DNA from: Pratylenchus scribneri
Lineage: Eukaryota; Nematoda; Chromadorea; Rhabditida; Pratylenchidae
Direction: 5' to 3'
DNA: 64,000 nt
Assembly: GCA_030063045.1 (NCBI GenBank)
Contig: JAQSEB010000098.1
Coordinates: forward strand, 248,001 to 312,000
A model generated the notes under the pieces. It was given only the letters and a program-made list of their open reading frames with translations, was not told where the DNA came from and did no database searches. Positions 15,401 to 26,620 of this stretch are shown here, piece by piece (within the stretch, counting starts at the first letter, position 1; every line of letters starts with the position of its first letter). The position numbers and the translations under genes are program-made.

Positions 15401-15482
15401 CTGATAATTGTTCATCATTGACATTTTTGTTTTTTTGGTCTCCATCTCCATCCATTGCCTTGTCCAAAAGCAATTGGGACAT
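77..15482 (-). CDS. F-box (FBXL-like) protein, 5' part of the gene; continues beyond position 1
   Basis: Eight exons with compatible phases: 15482-15356, 15025-14882, 14834-14782, 14076-13924, 13531-13376, 9876-9304, 8817-8686, 261-77 (GT-AG throughout). The start is ATG at 15482 (MSQLLLDKAMDGDGDQ). The visible product is about 507 aa and almost entirely low complexity: Ser/Asn-rich, an acidic block (DDDTEEEEEDEEEVE), then poly-Gln, poly-Gly, a basic KKHRRRRQK stretch and a run of about ten Glu. The last exon ends VALINRMLPTELILR, which matches the opening helix of an F-box (LPxELxLRIFSFL), specifically the FBXL2/FBXL20 style; the rest of the F-box and any LRRs lie outside the window. F-box proteins recruit substrates to SCF ubiquitin ligases. 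The long disordered N-terminus is unusual. The F-box call rests on about 15 residues; the exon chain is stronger than the family name. Confidence 0.68.
262..8685 (-). other. 8.4-kb intron of the F-box gene
   Basis: No exon that I can defend lies between the exons at 8817-8686 and 261-77, which join in phase 0. The stretch is AT-rich with short repeats, including a small hairpin at about 5244-5316 with GCCGACATT/AATGTTGGC arms. Overlapping open frames on both strands at 7609-7953 look like low-complexity accidents. Open minus-strand frames at 1267-1653 are described separately. Confidence 0.5.
1267..1653 (-). other. Unassigned minus-strand open region inside the large intron
   Basis: Two overlapping minus-strand frames are open here. 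The upstream half of one (1653 to about 1520, QILRYKNLLAKFDKNERR...) and the downstream half of the other (1520-1293, containing DWKMTTPIFERKLASILEQR and GQLGWHHYVQCQSELWH) have balanced, protein-like composition. This fits an old exon or nested gene carrying one frameshift. I do not recognise the family. No clean splice sites or start were found, so it may be non-coding. Confidence 0.2.
12040..12427. repeat. Palindromic MITE-like element (GATGCGTCTCGATGAGATCT family)
   Basis: Two arms in inverted orientation: CTACAAA...GTAGATCTCATCGAGACGC near 12100-12145 and CGATGAGATCTACAAAAATG near 12280. Outer parts carry a TTTCGA...AATCAGAAAC segment and its complement. It lies in the 9877-13375 intron of the F-box gene. 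The same design recurs at 26.3, 29.3, 34.1 and 58.6 kb. Boundaries are approximate and no target-site duplication was determined. Confidence 0.7.
12690..12879. mobile_element. Non-autonomous hAT-like MITE, 190 bp, degraded 8-bp TSD
   Basis: Terminal inverted repeats TAGAGAGCGAATTTTTATG (left) and the complement of CATATAAATCCGCTCTCTA (right). The flanks are ATCTTTAG (12682-12689) and GTCATTAG (12880-12887), which agree at 6 of 8 positions. The interior is AT-rich with repeated GCATAT. There is no coding capacity. An 8-bp duplication and TAG-type ends are usual for the hAT superfamily. Confidence 0.6.
13595..13870. repeat. Degenerate palindromic element
   Basis: Resembles the other palindromic copies (ATGGTTT...AAACCTCG arms, TCGAGCC...GGCTCGAT), but is decayed. 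It lies in the F-box gene intron between the exons at 14076-13924 and 13531-13376. Confidence 0.4.
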
Positions 15483-18400
15483 TTTTGAAATTTTTAGAGT
15501 CGATTATTTAAATTTTCGATAGGAATTTTGACTAGACAATGTTCGATCTTAAAATGATAAAATTTATTTTTAATTTATAAAAATTGGGCAGAAAATCAAC
15601 AATAAATTTCGATTTTTATTTGCTATTCGCAAAAAATATCAAAGTATTTAGCAAAGAAAATTCAAAACAAAAAATTGTTTGCAAATTGACTATTTTTGGC
15701 AAAAAATTTTAGTAAAATTGTTTGGTATGCAATAAAGAGCTCAAAAAGCGGAGTAGTGCAAGTAAACAAATTGGGCTCGAGAATACTCATTTACAATTTG
15801 CGTCGTCAATAAAAACATTTTTCAAGAGGTCATATGCTTTGGATGGGGAAAAACAAAAGAGATCAAAGAATGTTGAGCTTTTTGCATAAACTATATATTT
15901 ATATTATTTTTAAAAATTAAAAAAATAATATTTATTGGTTTATTTGTTAGTCCAACTTGGTAAAAAATTATCAAGTTAAAAATCATTATTTTAACAATTT
16001 TCTTTGGAAGTTAATTCAATTATACAGTACAATCAGAGGGAGGAGGTAACAGCACAGGCAGATTTGATGATTGCCTTAAGGCATATTTTATCAATTTTTT
16101 AATCCAAAGGGAATTGAAAATGTGACTATTTTTATTTCTAATTATAATTACCGTATTTATTATATTAGAAGCCCCGGGGCTTAAAAATTTCAGAGACCCT
16201 CCGAGGTGGGAACTTTTCGGAATTTTTGAAATAAAAAATGCTTATTTCGGCTTAATTTCACCAAAAAATTGGTCATTTTTGGCATATATTTTTCGATGGG
16301 GGCTTCTAATAGAGAGGGGGTTTCAAATAGAATATAAATAGGGTATACATACTTGTTCTTTTTTTACTTACAAATGGGCAGTGAATGTTTAGGGGAAAGA
16401 AGCCGAAATAATTAATACATAAATTTTCTTGAACTTTTAAATTTTTTTATGTTGATTTTCTTTCCTCGTAAAAGTAGGAAAATTAAAAATTTTAATTCGA
16501 ATTTCGAACTAAGAGTTGCAAAGCTGGCATCAATAAGAAGGGGCGCTTTGAATTGTGATTTTAGCAAAACTTTCTAACTTATTCCAATTCCTATATTTCT
16601 TTATATTTTTTTGTTTGAATTTTGTATAGAAAATTTTCCCATTTGTTCATAGGAATTTCCACCCCCGCGTAAAACTGATAAAAGAAGAAGTGTAAATAAA
16701 AAAAAATGAATGGATTGAATTTGGAAAAAATTTTTTGATAAATCTGTGCGAGAATGGCGCAAATTTTTTACGTTTTTTGATTGAATGGGTGTGAAATGTG
16801 CATTGAGTTTTAGCGGCGAAAATTAATTCTCGGAGTGAAGAAAGGGAAAGAGGGCAATAAAAAATGATAAATGATAATTAATAAAAGAAGGAGAAAAATT
16901 GTCAAAATAAATGCTATATTTTACCATATTTTGACATAATTAATTATTTAATTAATTTAATTTTTTGGACTATTTTTTTAAAATATTTCTTCCAGTGATC
17001 TTTTACATAAATCAGTCGAAAATCACTGTCAAAAAAATTTAATTTTTTATCTGCAAATTTTGCTCATAAAAACATGCCTATATTAATTCTGCCCAGTTAA
17101 TTAGAGCTGTACCAAAAATAGAACAAAAAGTAATATATTAAATGTTTGGCATTTTTATTTGTGTTTTTAGTCAAATATTGCCTCACAAAATTCAAATAAT
17201 TCAAAGTGGGGGAATATGGAATTTGAGGAGAAAACCGCGAGAAATTCCGCGAGACCGAATAAATATTGCATATCAGCTGATATTTGGCCAAGCAAACTTT
17301 TACTTTGGGGAATTGGGACACAAAAAATTGCGAAGACAAAATGGGCAATATTTTCTAGGCTCGCGGGTAGCTTCTCTATCTATGAAAATGTAGAGGAAAG
17401 CATTTGGAATGTGTAAAGCAGAGAACAAAAAAGAAGAGAGAGAATAAAGCGCAAAAAAACGCAACGCAAATGGCCAGAGAAGAGAGACACATATTTATGC
17501 GCGTAGTCTATCTCTCTTCCCTCTAGGGGCTAACTATTATGGGAGGGCTCTAAGCTATTTTATTATTAGCTTGCGTGCGAGGTGGGATAGCGTTGGCCGA
17601 TGGGCTTACAATAATGTATTGTTGAAATTATAGATTCATCTAAAAATATCTAATTCCTATAATATTTTTCTCAAAATTTGGTTTATTCGGCCTATAACGA
17701 TTCACAAACCGTTTTTAAAAATTAATATCTAATTCCTAAATCTAATCGAAATTCGTTGTTTCTATTAAAATATTATGCTCAAAATAAACTTATGAACCTT
17801 TAGGGAAACGTCAAGTCTTGCAAAAATTTATGCAAATTTGCTTAAATTCAATTCATATCAGAGAAACTCTTTTTCACAGGGTATAATTACTAATTATGGA
17901 TGCTAATAAATTAAGCATGTTGTCTCAATTTTGTCCAAAATTTATACTAATCTTATAATTATAAGCAAATAAATGTCCCAACATTTACCATACGAAATTT
18001 TTGAAAATACTGGCGACCTGCTGCTGGATGCAGCTTACTTTAAAAAATTGGCCATAAAATTATGACCAATCGCCTCTTTTCCCACTTCCTCGTTGATATT
18101 TTTATGAAGAATGGAAAATGAAAATAAGTGAAACGAGGGAAATAGCCGTGTCAAGAAGTGCCCGGCTCCTTTTTGGTCTCTACTTGCTGGCCAATTTCCA
18201 ATCCATTTCCCTCTCGTCGGCCTTTTGGCCAAGCAACAAACAAAAACGGATTCTCCCTCTGGACTGGACAGCCGCTGCCAGCTGACTTCGAGTGTGAGCA
18301 GCGGTTGGACAAAACAAACAAAATGATGATTGTGGCCGACGACCGACCACCCATTTTGGGTATGGGACGAGAATTTGAGGGCAATAAAATATTTTTTGGA

Positions 18401-18674
18401 CAAAAACAAACAATTTCCTAGTGAATATTTTATTGAAATGCAGGATATATTCGCATAATAATCAAAATTTTTGTAATTATAATTAAATTAAAATATTTAA
18501 TATTCAGATCATGGAATAAAAATTCAATTGCAAACTGATGAAGATCTGAATGGAATGTTCCTTCACCATCAGAGGAGGAATGCAATGAACAGAATAATGA
18601 TATTTACAGAAGGTTGGATTCTTTCACAAAAATAAGCCAATAATTTATTTTAATAAAAAAAAGATGATGAGAAA
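15483..18674. other. Divergent intergenic region
   Basis: Lies between the start of the minus-strand F-box gene (15482) and the start of the plus-strand gene at 18675, so it should hold both promoters. No core promoter element was assigned. It contains an inverted-repeat element at 16149-16345 and a comparatively GC-rich block at 18120-18380 that is open in several frames on both strands, with no convincing gene. Confidence 0.5.
16149..16345. mobile_element. Inverted-repeat element with TA flanks (Tc1/mariner-type MITE candidate)
   Basis: The left end reads CCGTATTTATTATATTAGAA followed by GCCCC. The right end complements to CCCTATTTATATTCTATTTG, with GCTTCTAAT further inside. Both ends abut TA dinucleotides (16149-16150 and 16344-16345), the duplication typical of Tc1/mariner elements. 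About 197 bp, no coding capacity. The match between ends is imperfect. Confidence 0.4.
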
Positions 18675-21524
18675 ATGGTAGGACATCAAAGTGGAAAATT
18701 TCAATGGCAACAGGGTATTATGGCTGATTTACAACAAATACAATCCACATCAACAGGCAATTTGGATATTCTACCGAATGTTGGCAAAAGTATATTTGAA
18801 GATTTGAAAGTGCTAAAAATGGACAATGACTATAGAAATGAAAAGCGAAAAAATGTATGAGTTTTAATTTTGAATAATAACTATTTTTAATTATTTTTAG
18901 AATTTTAGCAAAATTATGGACTATTTTTTACAATATAATGCTAGCTTGGATTACAAAAACGTTCAAATACATGGAAATAAATTTGATGAATTCAAAATTC
19001 GTTTTGGTCATTTCAAGGTTGACTCAATTTGCTTGCTTCATTTTAATTACGGTGATTCTCGAATACTCTTCAATTTAGATGCCCAAATGGAGGTATATGG
19101 TTTAGGGCATGTTCAATAATTTAATTATGATTATCCTAGAGTTGGCTTGTTGCTGGGACCATTAATACAGCGCAAAATGATATTTTTTACATCAAAAAGA
19201 ATGAAAAGAATTTAGAAGAAAATAAAGAAATATTGTCTGATAATGCTTGGATCGATAAAAAGCCAATTAAATTATATATTATCCATAACATCAATATCAA
19301 TGGTGAAATTCTGTGCACAAAATATCAACTCAAAAATACCGAGCCGATCATTGTGGAAAAATTTTTCGAAGAAAAATTAACTTACGAGATGTGGGTGCGA
19401 TATTTACTCGGCAATGATAATGATGTTAAGACGGATCAACAGGAAAATTTAGCAATAAATCACAAAATCGATCAGAGATATTTAAAATGCAAGAAGAAAA
19501 TGAATCAGATCAAGTAAGAAAGAAAAAATATTAATTAAATTAAAAAATTTTAATTTTAGCCGACTTTTTGCCTCTTTTACTCATCCTGATTATTTTTGTT
19601 CAAATAATTATCAACCTGCATTTATGCATTTCGATGGATTATCTGCAAAACAATTGCTTACATCGAAAGTAGTTTTGATTCAAGGAACAGTGTGGCTTTA
19701 TGAGAATTGCTATGGTGATGAAAAGGATTTTTTAGAATATTTTAGACACCGAACTTTATGGATGAAATCATTAATTGTCATTGAAATGGTTGGTATTGGA
19801 GAAATAAAGGTACATTTTCAATCCTTTGCACCATCCTTAATGGATATGTAAGCTTAAAATAAAAAACAGTCTTATTTTTTCATCATTTAAATTTTATTCG
19901 AGTTGTATTTTCAGTCAAATTTTAATTGGCTTCCTGATGTATTTTTATTCCAATATTGCAAATTGGTTATATTGAAGGCACATTTAACTAACGATTTTGA
20001 TAGATCGCCGAAAATTTCAATTTGGACAATTTCAAATTTTCTCCTAAGCAAAACATTTAAATGCCCTCGTGATTTTGAATGCATCGTTGACATGAAGAGC
20101 AGGTGAAAAATCCATTTACTAATATTACTACTTATATAATTCTATTATAATATAGAAAATTTTTATACTTAAAATCAGGGTGGCCCAAATACTATATTTA
20201 TATTGCATTTGCCATATTTTTGACCATCTCGCCATATTTTTTCAATATTTTTGACAATTACAATTGCCATATTTTGCCATATTTTTGAGATTTTGGTAAA
20301 TTGAACAATTCTCTTTGTTAGGCTATTTTTAGCTAAAATTTTTTGCTGTGCGGCCATTTTTGGTCTAATTTTTCGCTTTGCGAATTCCATCTTTTCGGTG
20401 GTAAAAATGTGAAAACTGATGAGCGCAGCCGAATGAAAATGAAATTACTTAAATTCTGATTTTGATTGTCAACAAGCATATAATAATCTCTTTATTTCCA
20501 TTCCTGAATTGTTAAAGAAAGTTAAAACAATGGAGATATATGAAGAATAAATATTTTAAATCAATTTTATATTGAATTTTAAGCTTTTTAAGCAATTCCA
20601 TATTTTTGTCATATTTTTTTTTAAAATTTGCCATATTTTTTCCATATTTTTATGAGCTTATGCCATATTTTTGGTCAGATGAATGGGCCACCCTGCTTAA
20701 AATAGATAAAAGAGAGATAGTATAGATAAATAATTAAACAGATAAAATTTTGATAAATATTTACTTATTTTATTCCCTTTTTAAATTTAAGAATACAAGG
20801 CAGTTTGCAGAATGAGGAATTTATTAAATATATTCCAAGTTTTCATGCTTCTCGTGAATCTGTTGCCAGCGATGCGTTCAATCAATTGGTCAGAGATCTC
20901 TTTTTAATTCCGGGGCGCGTTCTATGCATTGATTTAAAATTATTAATACATCCAGAGTTTGGAATTAAAGGTAGTAAAAATTTAAAAAAAAATTGATTTT
21001 TAATTCTAATTTATAATTTTCAATTTAAATTTTTTAAAATCAATACGGTAATTTTAATATAATTTTTTTAAGAATATGCTGAGCCTTTGCATTTGGTTTT
21101 CATTTTATTCAAAGTAAAAAATTAAAAAAATAAAAATTTTTTAAATTTATAACCTTTCAATTTTTTTAAGGATTTTATAAATGCATCCCAAAAACATCCC
21201 TATTTACTTTTTCTTAAATGCCCATCAACCACTATTTTGCCTGATTCTTCATTGAAATTCCAGAATAAACTGGGTGAAACATTTGAAATGAAACAATTTG
21301 TGGACGACGGTGGAAAAGGAAAAGTTGAAAGAAAAATTTTATGGATTGAAAGATACTTCCTTGGTAAAAATACGAGGCATAATATCATTAATTGTTTCAA
21401 TTTATTTAAAGAAACAACGAAATATTGTCTGAAAGATTCATCATCATCATTACACCAGAATCAGATTGCAAATATATTTAATATAATCAACGGAAATAAC
21501 AATAATATTGTAAGAATTTTTTAA
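18675..21524 (+). CDS. Unrecognised eight-exon protein (about 585 aa)
   Basis: Exons 18675-18854, 18901-19092, 19140-19513, 19560-19809, 19915-20102, 20792-20970, 21073-21113 and 21171-21524 join in frame with GT-AG sites; several introns are 46-47 bases, typical of nematodes. The start is ATG at 18675 (MVGHQSGKFQWQQ); an in-frame stop precedes it. The predicted protein is hydrophilic, with no signal peptide or membrane segment, and ends in a Ser/Asn-rich tail (SSSSLHQNQIANIF). A GTAAGA donor near 21510 could instead splice on to an exon near 21740, so the 3' end is uncertain. Intron 5 carries a hAT MITE. I do not recognise the family. The continuous exon chain makes it a credible gene. Confidence 0.6.
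20176..20695. mobile_element. Non-autonomous hAT MITE, 520 bp, perfect 8-bp TSD
   Basis: Terminal inverted repeats CAGGGTGGCCCA and TGGGCCACCCTG, flanked by CTTAAAAT at 20168-20175 and again at 20696-20703. The interior is AT-rich with many GCCATATTTTT units. It carries no transposase. Position: intron 5 of the 18675-21524 gene. The CAGGG start and 8-bp duplication are classical hAT features, and the perfect duplication suggests a fairly recent insertion. Confidence 0.9.
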
Positions 21525-23028
21525 TTTAATAGCTTAAATTTGCCATTTTAAAATTATTTTATCTACACCCTAATCCGGTTCATTGCATAGAACAATAATA
21601 TTGTAGCCAATTTCAGTGTTTTTATTGCCAAATTTAAATTTTCTTTAATTTCTTACGCGTCCTTTAAAAGTAGAACAAAACATTAGATAAAAAAGCATTC
21701 GATAATTTTAATTTAATAATCCCAAAAACACTTCAGACTCAGTGCCACATCAACAGCAGAAACAATGTTGGATTTGAATAAGGAAAATTCATCAGAAATG
21801 TATAATCTATTTCTGCAAATTGGAATTGGTGTATTTCTAAAATGGTTATGATATGAGGACATTTTATTTTGCAAAGTCTTTTAGCACTATTTGAACATTT
21901 TTGATAAAATATTTCTTTTTAATATTTCTGGATATGTTAAAATGATTGAATAAAAATTATTTGGTTAATTTAAAATTTTTCATAAAATTATTTTTTCAAT
22001 TATATAAATTCGTTTGTAAGCGGTAGAATTACATTTTTTAAAAGACTTTTAATACTTTTTTTACGAAATGAGATAAAAATATTGTATTTAAAAAAAATGA
22101 CATATTAAAAAAAAGCAGAACATTTCTATTACTAATTAATGAAAAACGATTTTAAAAAATCCAAATTTTTATTTGTATATTTTATTTCCATTAGTTTTAA
22201 AGGCCTAGTATCTAATTATATATCCATTTTCTTAGGTCCCAGGGAGAGACCAAAACCAGTCCCAGCATTTTTGCTCAACAATAAAAATAAATTAGAGGGG
22301 CAAAAAGCGGCCCTCAAGGACCATTTTCCCTCACTCACCTCAATCTCCTCCAATTTCCTACAATTCTCCGCATTTTCCCTCCAACCTTCCTACACTACCC
22401 GACATTTTTATTGAGTGCATTTTTGGTGCTCTTTCCCATGTTTTTATCCACCATCTACCCCGCAAGGCTCTAATTGTTTGGTTGAGCCCATTTCCCATTA
22501 TTCTTCGTACTCGACCAAAATGCGCAGAAAAAGAAATATTATACTTTGATTTTTCCATTTTATATTTAATCTAATTTTTTAATCTTAAATTTTAAATGAT
22601 ATTCAAACTGACTTTTTGGAAGAACGTTTTTTTGTATCAAAATGAAAGAAAATTGGCAAAAATTTATGGCCAAAAAGTGTAACTTGCCCTATTTTGGCTG
22701 AATGGTACTTATCAAATTTATATATCCCTTTGATGATCAAACGAGAAAAAGTGAAGGAAAAGCAAATTGTACATTTTTGTAACTCAATGTATATTTAGGG
22801 ATGAGGAAGTATGGATGATGAATTTGCTATTTTTGATCTATAATTCTATCCCTATATCACCATCCTGGTCTTAATCCCTGAAAACTTTTTTCCTTGGACC
22901 AAGGGAAAATATAAGTAGGTACCAGCCCATTTCGGCCTTTTTCCTCATAAGTTTTTTATAATTTTATCATTCCATTAATTCCTTCTCTTTATGCAATCAA
23001 ATACTTCAAGCATAAAATTAGCTACAAA

Positions 23029-23166
23029 ATGATATCAAATACATTGGCCATTGTTGAATATTCTTCGAGTTATGGCCAAGGCCAAAATCACAATTTTTAT
23101 TAAACCAACAGTTTTTGATAATCATAACTCGGTGTGTACTCAACATTGGCCAATGTTTTTGATATC
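23029..23166. repeat. Hairpin repeat with GATATCAAA...TTTGATATC arms
   Basis: The left arm GATATCAAATACATTGGCCA and the right-arm complement GATATCAAAAACATTGGCCA differ at one position, and the pairing continues imperfectly through GTTGA and GAGTTATG. Loop of about 50 bases. It directly abuts the TSD of the hAT MITE at 23174. Confidence 0.65.
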
Positions 23167-23173
23167 TTTTTAT

Positions 23174-23404
23174 TAGAGTCCGGAATTTCAAAATTTCCAG
23201 GCCCGGTTTTGGGTTTTTTTCAGAAAAAATTACACGGGCCCGGCAAAAAAAAAGCCATTTTTGGCCGGTTTTCGGAAAATTACAAAAAAATTGCCGGGCC
23301 GGCTTCCGGGCCCGGCAATTTTTTAAAATGTGCCGGGATCCGGGCTCAAAAAAGTGCCCAAAAATCGCCGGGTTTTGCCGGGCCCGGCCCGGCGCCGGAC
23401 TCTA
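23174..23404. mobile_element. Non-autonomous hAT MITE, 231 bp, GC-rich, perfect 8-bp TSD
   Basis: Ends TAGAGTCCGG and CCGGACTCTA, flanked by CTTTTTAT at 23166-23173 and 23405-23412. The interior is dominated by GGCCCGG/GCCGGGCCC motifs, very unlike the AT-rich surroundings. No coding capacity. Confidence 0.9.
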
Positions 23405-23901
23405 CTTTTTATAGTTAATTTTATGCTTAACAATATGTCATAAAGAATGCTCTGGCAGCTTTACCACCACCTACACTAGCAGCAGACGGTTTCGTCTGCA
23501 AATGTCGGGTCTGTAAATGTGGTAACATGTTTCCACGGACAATATGTAAACATAAGGGAATTGCATCAGCGGCTTTTTAGAAAGAAAGGTGAAAGGAGGA
23601 GGAGAAGCCCTTGAGGACAGTGAGGAACAGATTATAGTAGAAGGTGGTGCGGCCAAAAGCGGCTGCTCTTGCTGGGCCCGGCAAAATGGGCCAATGCCAA
23701 TGATGAGGGCAGCGATGCGGCGCGCCACCATCATTCATACATTTATTGATTTTGCACTTCAAAAAAGGGGGCGCACTGCGAAATTTTAGGCAATGAAATT
23801 TTCTCGGAGCTAATTTCGAGATTACATTTTGTTTTATATTTCATAAATTTTTGACTAAAATTTTCAGACAAATCACAATTTCTATTCAAAGTTCACCTCA
23901 A

Positions 23902-25021
23902 ATGCCAGATTTAATTGAATTCAATGTTGGCGGTCAATATTTCACGACAACCTATGAAACAATTGGATTCGACAAAAAATGCGCACTTTATAAGGTAAAT
24001 TCCGTAAATGATTTATTAATAATATATTTTTAGTGGTATATTGAACGCAAAGGGTCGGCACATTTGACGAAAGATCGAAAAGGTTATTCAAAATTATTTA
24101 GGAAAAAATTTTCTTATTATTTTAGGCAAATTTTTTATTGACCGAGATCCGTCAAGCTTTGCCATTATTCTTAATTATTTGCGGTTAAATTGTGCAAAAC
24201 AACTTTGGGAAGTTTGTTTGCCCAAAGATCCGGACAGGTTTTTCATTTTTTTTTTATAATTGGAATGAAATCAGAATTTCAAAATCAAAATAAATTTTGT
24301 ATTCTTTCCAAAACATTTTGCAGAATAAAATATTTGTAAAATTTGGTTACAAATCAAAATCAGAATGAAAGCCGAATTATAAAAAACAAATAAAAATTAG
24401 AATTCATAAAACAGAGAATAATGAAATCAGAATTCAACATTTAGGATCTAAATTAAAAATAAAAAATCGCAGTTAAAAAAGAGAAATATGAATAAAAAAA
24501 TCAAAATTCATAAAATAGTATCTAGAAAAAAGAATTCAAAATCAGAATTCAAAAACAAGAATTCGAAATTAAAATTTAAAATCTGAATAAAAATTCGAAC
24601 AGAATAAAAATCAATATTCAAAAAATCGGAATTCTGAATAAAAAATTATAATTCAGAAAATCAGAATTTTCATTAAAAAAATAATTATAATTTTTCTAAA
24701 AATATACCGTCGATAAACAATTTAATCCCCAATTAAATCGCAAAAAATTTCTCCAGGCTTGCTCTGCTCACCCAAGAGGCGGATTATTTTCAACTGCCCA
24801 AATTGAGGGATCAAGCAATTTCCCTGCTCCACAAATGCACAATGGAAAATAATGAGAACGGTGGAGGATATGTTAGCGAGGTGAGCATTAACAAACGGAA
24901 TGGATATGGTAGAAAGGAAAATGATTTGTTGTTGAAAACAAATGGAAATAATGGTTATGGCGATGGTGAAATTGTTGAAGGCCATTTAGATGTGGAGGAG
25001 GATTTGGGAAATATTCATTAA
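23902..25021 (+). CDS. KCTD-type BTB/POZ (T1) domain protein
   Basis: Exons 23902-23994, 24034-24082, 24126-24237 and 24757-25021 give 172 aa in continuous phase. The start MPDLIEFNVGGQYFTTTYET has the T1/KCTD opening signature (FNVGGxxFxT). The core follows with KDRKGKFFIDRDPSSFAIIL, NYLR and LLTQEADYFQLPKLRDQA, the conserved T1-type BTB order. After the domain (about residue 115) comes a Gly/Asn-rich, non-conserved acidic tail ending NIH. KCTD proteins usually oligomerise and often act as Cullin-3 adaptors; nothing here shows the partner. A TTTTCAG acceptor at 23867 means an upstream, probably non-coding, exon is likely. Intron 3 (24238-24756) is rich in A-tract/CAGAATTC repeats. Confidence 0.85.
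24290..24690. repeat. Simple-sequence array (AAAATCAGAATTC-like)
   Basis: Intron 3 of the KCTD gene contains many degenerate copies of AAAATCAGAATTCA and variants, imperfectly tandem, so it looks like an old minisatellite. Confidence 0.55.
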
Positions 25022-25466
25022 AAATGGTGAATTCTGAATTCAGATGATACATTTTAAATTTAGAAGTATAAGCTTTTCCGAAATATTTTTCCATGACCAT
25101 ATTAAATAATATTAATATGACTTAACTATGTCATTTTTTGGATATGTAAATTTATGGATAAATTAATTTTTTTTGCTTGGTTTTCCCTTAATTAGTAATA
25201 AAAAAATAAAATATAATGTTTAATATTTTCCCAGATGATGGCCAAGAGTACAAGTTGCCCCCAAGGATTTGATATCAATAAATTACAATTGGCAGAATGA
25301 AACACAGAAACATTTTATTATGAGTTAATTTTATTTATAGCAACATTTTTATAAAATTTAATCAATTTTGATAATGAATACATAAATTTGCAAAATAGTC
25401 TTCTTTTTTTTTTAAATTTTAAACCAAGGTAAGATGCATTTTTTGAATAAATCGAACGGTTCAAGG

Positions 25467-25955
25467 TAGGGTTGCGCCCCCGCACTGCGGGGGCCAAGTT
25501 TGCGGGGACGGGGATGGCACTTGCGGGGACGGGGACGGGGATGACCCTTGCGGGGATCCCCGCGGGGACGGGGATAGACTGAATTTTTGAAAAAGATCTA
25601 ATTTTTCACAAAAATTTTTCTAAAGAAAAATTTCTGCTCAATAATGGCCGTGTAGCGAAAAATTTTAGCGAATATTAGCCATGTAGTGAAAAAATTTTAG
25701 CCAAAAATTTAAAAATTATAAAAAAAATTCAAAAATTATAAAAATTTTGCTTAAAATTTTTTCCATTTTCCTTGAAAAATCCAAAAATATGGGGTGCATG
25801 TTCATCCCCGCGGGGATGAATCCCCGCGGGGGCCGAGTTTGCGGGGACGGGGATATGCGGGGATGGACTTGCGGGGACGGGGACGGGGATGAGGCCCAAA
25901 AAGTGCGGGGATCCTCCCCCGTCCCCGTCCCCGCGGGGACGGGGGCGCAACCCTA
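25467..25955. mobile_element. Non-autonomous hAT MITE, 489 bp, perfect 8-bp TSD, G-rich tandem arms
   Basis: The ends TAGGGTTGCGCCCCCG and CGGGGGCGCAACCCTA are exact inverses over 16 bases. They are flanked by GTTCAAGG at 25459-25466 and 25956-25963. Both arms are built from repeats of GCGGGGACGGGGAT, while the centre (about 25580-25800) is AT-rich. No transposase. Confidence 0.92.
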
Positions 25956-26314
25956 GTTCAAGGTAATTATTTTCAGTGAGATTTTGTCTTCGCAAACAAT
26001 AATTTTTGAATGTGGAATTATCAATTATTTCGCGACAAAACATTCCGCTTAATTCTTCACTTCCGTTTTCTTTTTTTTTCAACAAATGAAAGCAAACTCA
26101 AACCTTTCATTGTTCAAACCTTTCTTTACCCAATAATTGGATCTATGCAATTATTACAATTTTTAGATTAAGTAATACTTTTATAATTATTCGAAAAATT
26201 GATTTATCAGCGAAAAATTCTTCCGGAGATATTTTGTTGCGCCCTCAAAAATGAAGTATAATTGCTATATTTTTATTTTGTTTATTAAACTTTCATCAAA
26301 TTTGTAAATAGAGA

Positions 26315-26620
26315 AAATGTCGAAAAGTTTATAAGATTTAGACCCCAAACCATTATATCCATTCAATAGATCTCGTCTAGACGCATCGATTGGTATATAA
26401 TTTGCCACGGTTTAATTAGTTTTGAACCAAAACCCACAAAATGGTTTAAGTGGTTTAATACCTCTAATTTTGATCAAACCATGACAAAATGTATACCAAT
26501 CGATGCGTCTCGCTGAGTTCTATCGATGGGGTTTATGGTTTGGGGTCTAGGATAAACTGTTATAATCTTTTCGCCATTTTCAATGTTTTTTTTTTCGCCA
26601 AATTAAATACCATCCAATAG
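26315..26620. repeat. Palindromic MITE-like element
   Basis: Arms contain AGATCTCGTCTAGACGCATC (left) and CGATGCGTCTCGCTGAGTTC (right), with AAAATGTCGAAAAG and its relatives further out. Same family as the copy at 34.0 kb. Confidence 0.7.

Larger units (their letters stand above)
21525..23901. other. Intergenic region with hairpin repeats
   Basis: A short open frame at about 21763-21852 (MLDLNKENSSEMYNLFLQIG...) may be a last exon of the upstream gene or chance. A hairpin with GATATCAAA..CATTGGCCA arms lies at 23029-23166, and a hAT MITE starts immediately after it. A GC-richer block at 23460-23790 is open on both strands but is not convincingly coding; it could belong to the promoter of the KCTD gene. 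Confidence 0.45.

Noticed and set aside
18035..18421. Four overlapping open frames, two per strand, in the divergent promoter region
   Set aside because: All four frames are open because of locally higher GC; composition is not protein-like and no splice-compatible partner exons were found.
23471..23790. Open frames on both strands before the KCTD gene
   Set aside because: GC-rich block with no domain; better explained as non-coding DNA or 5' region.
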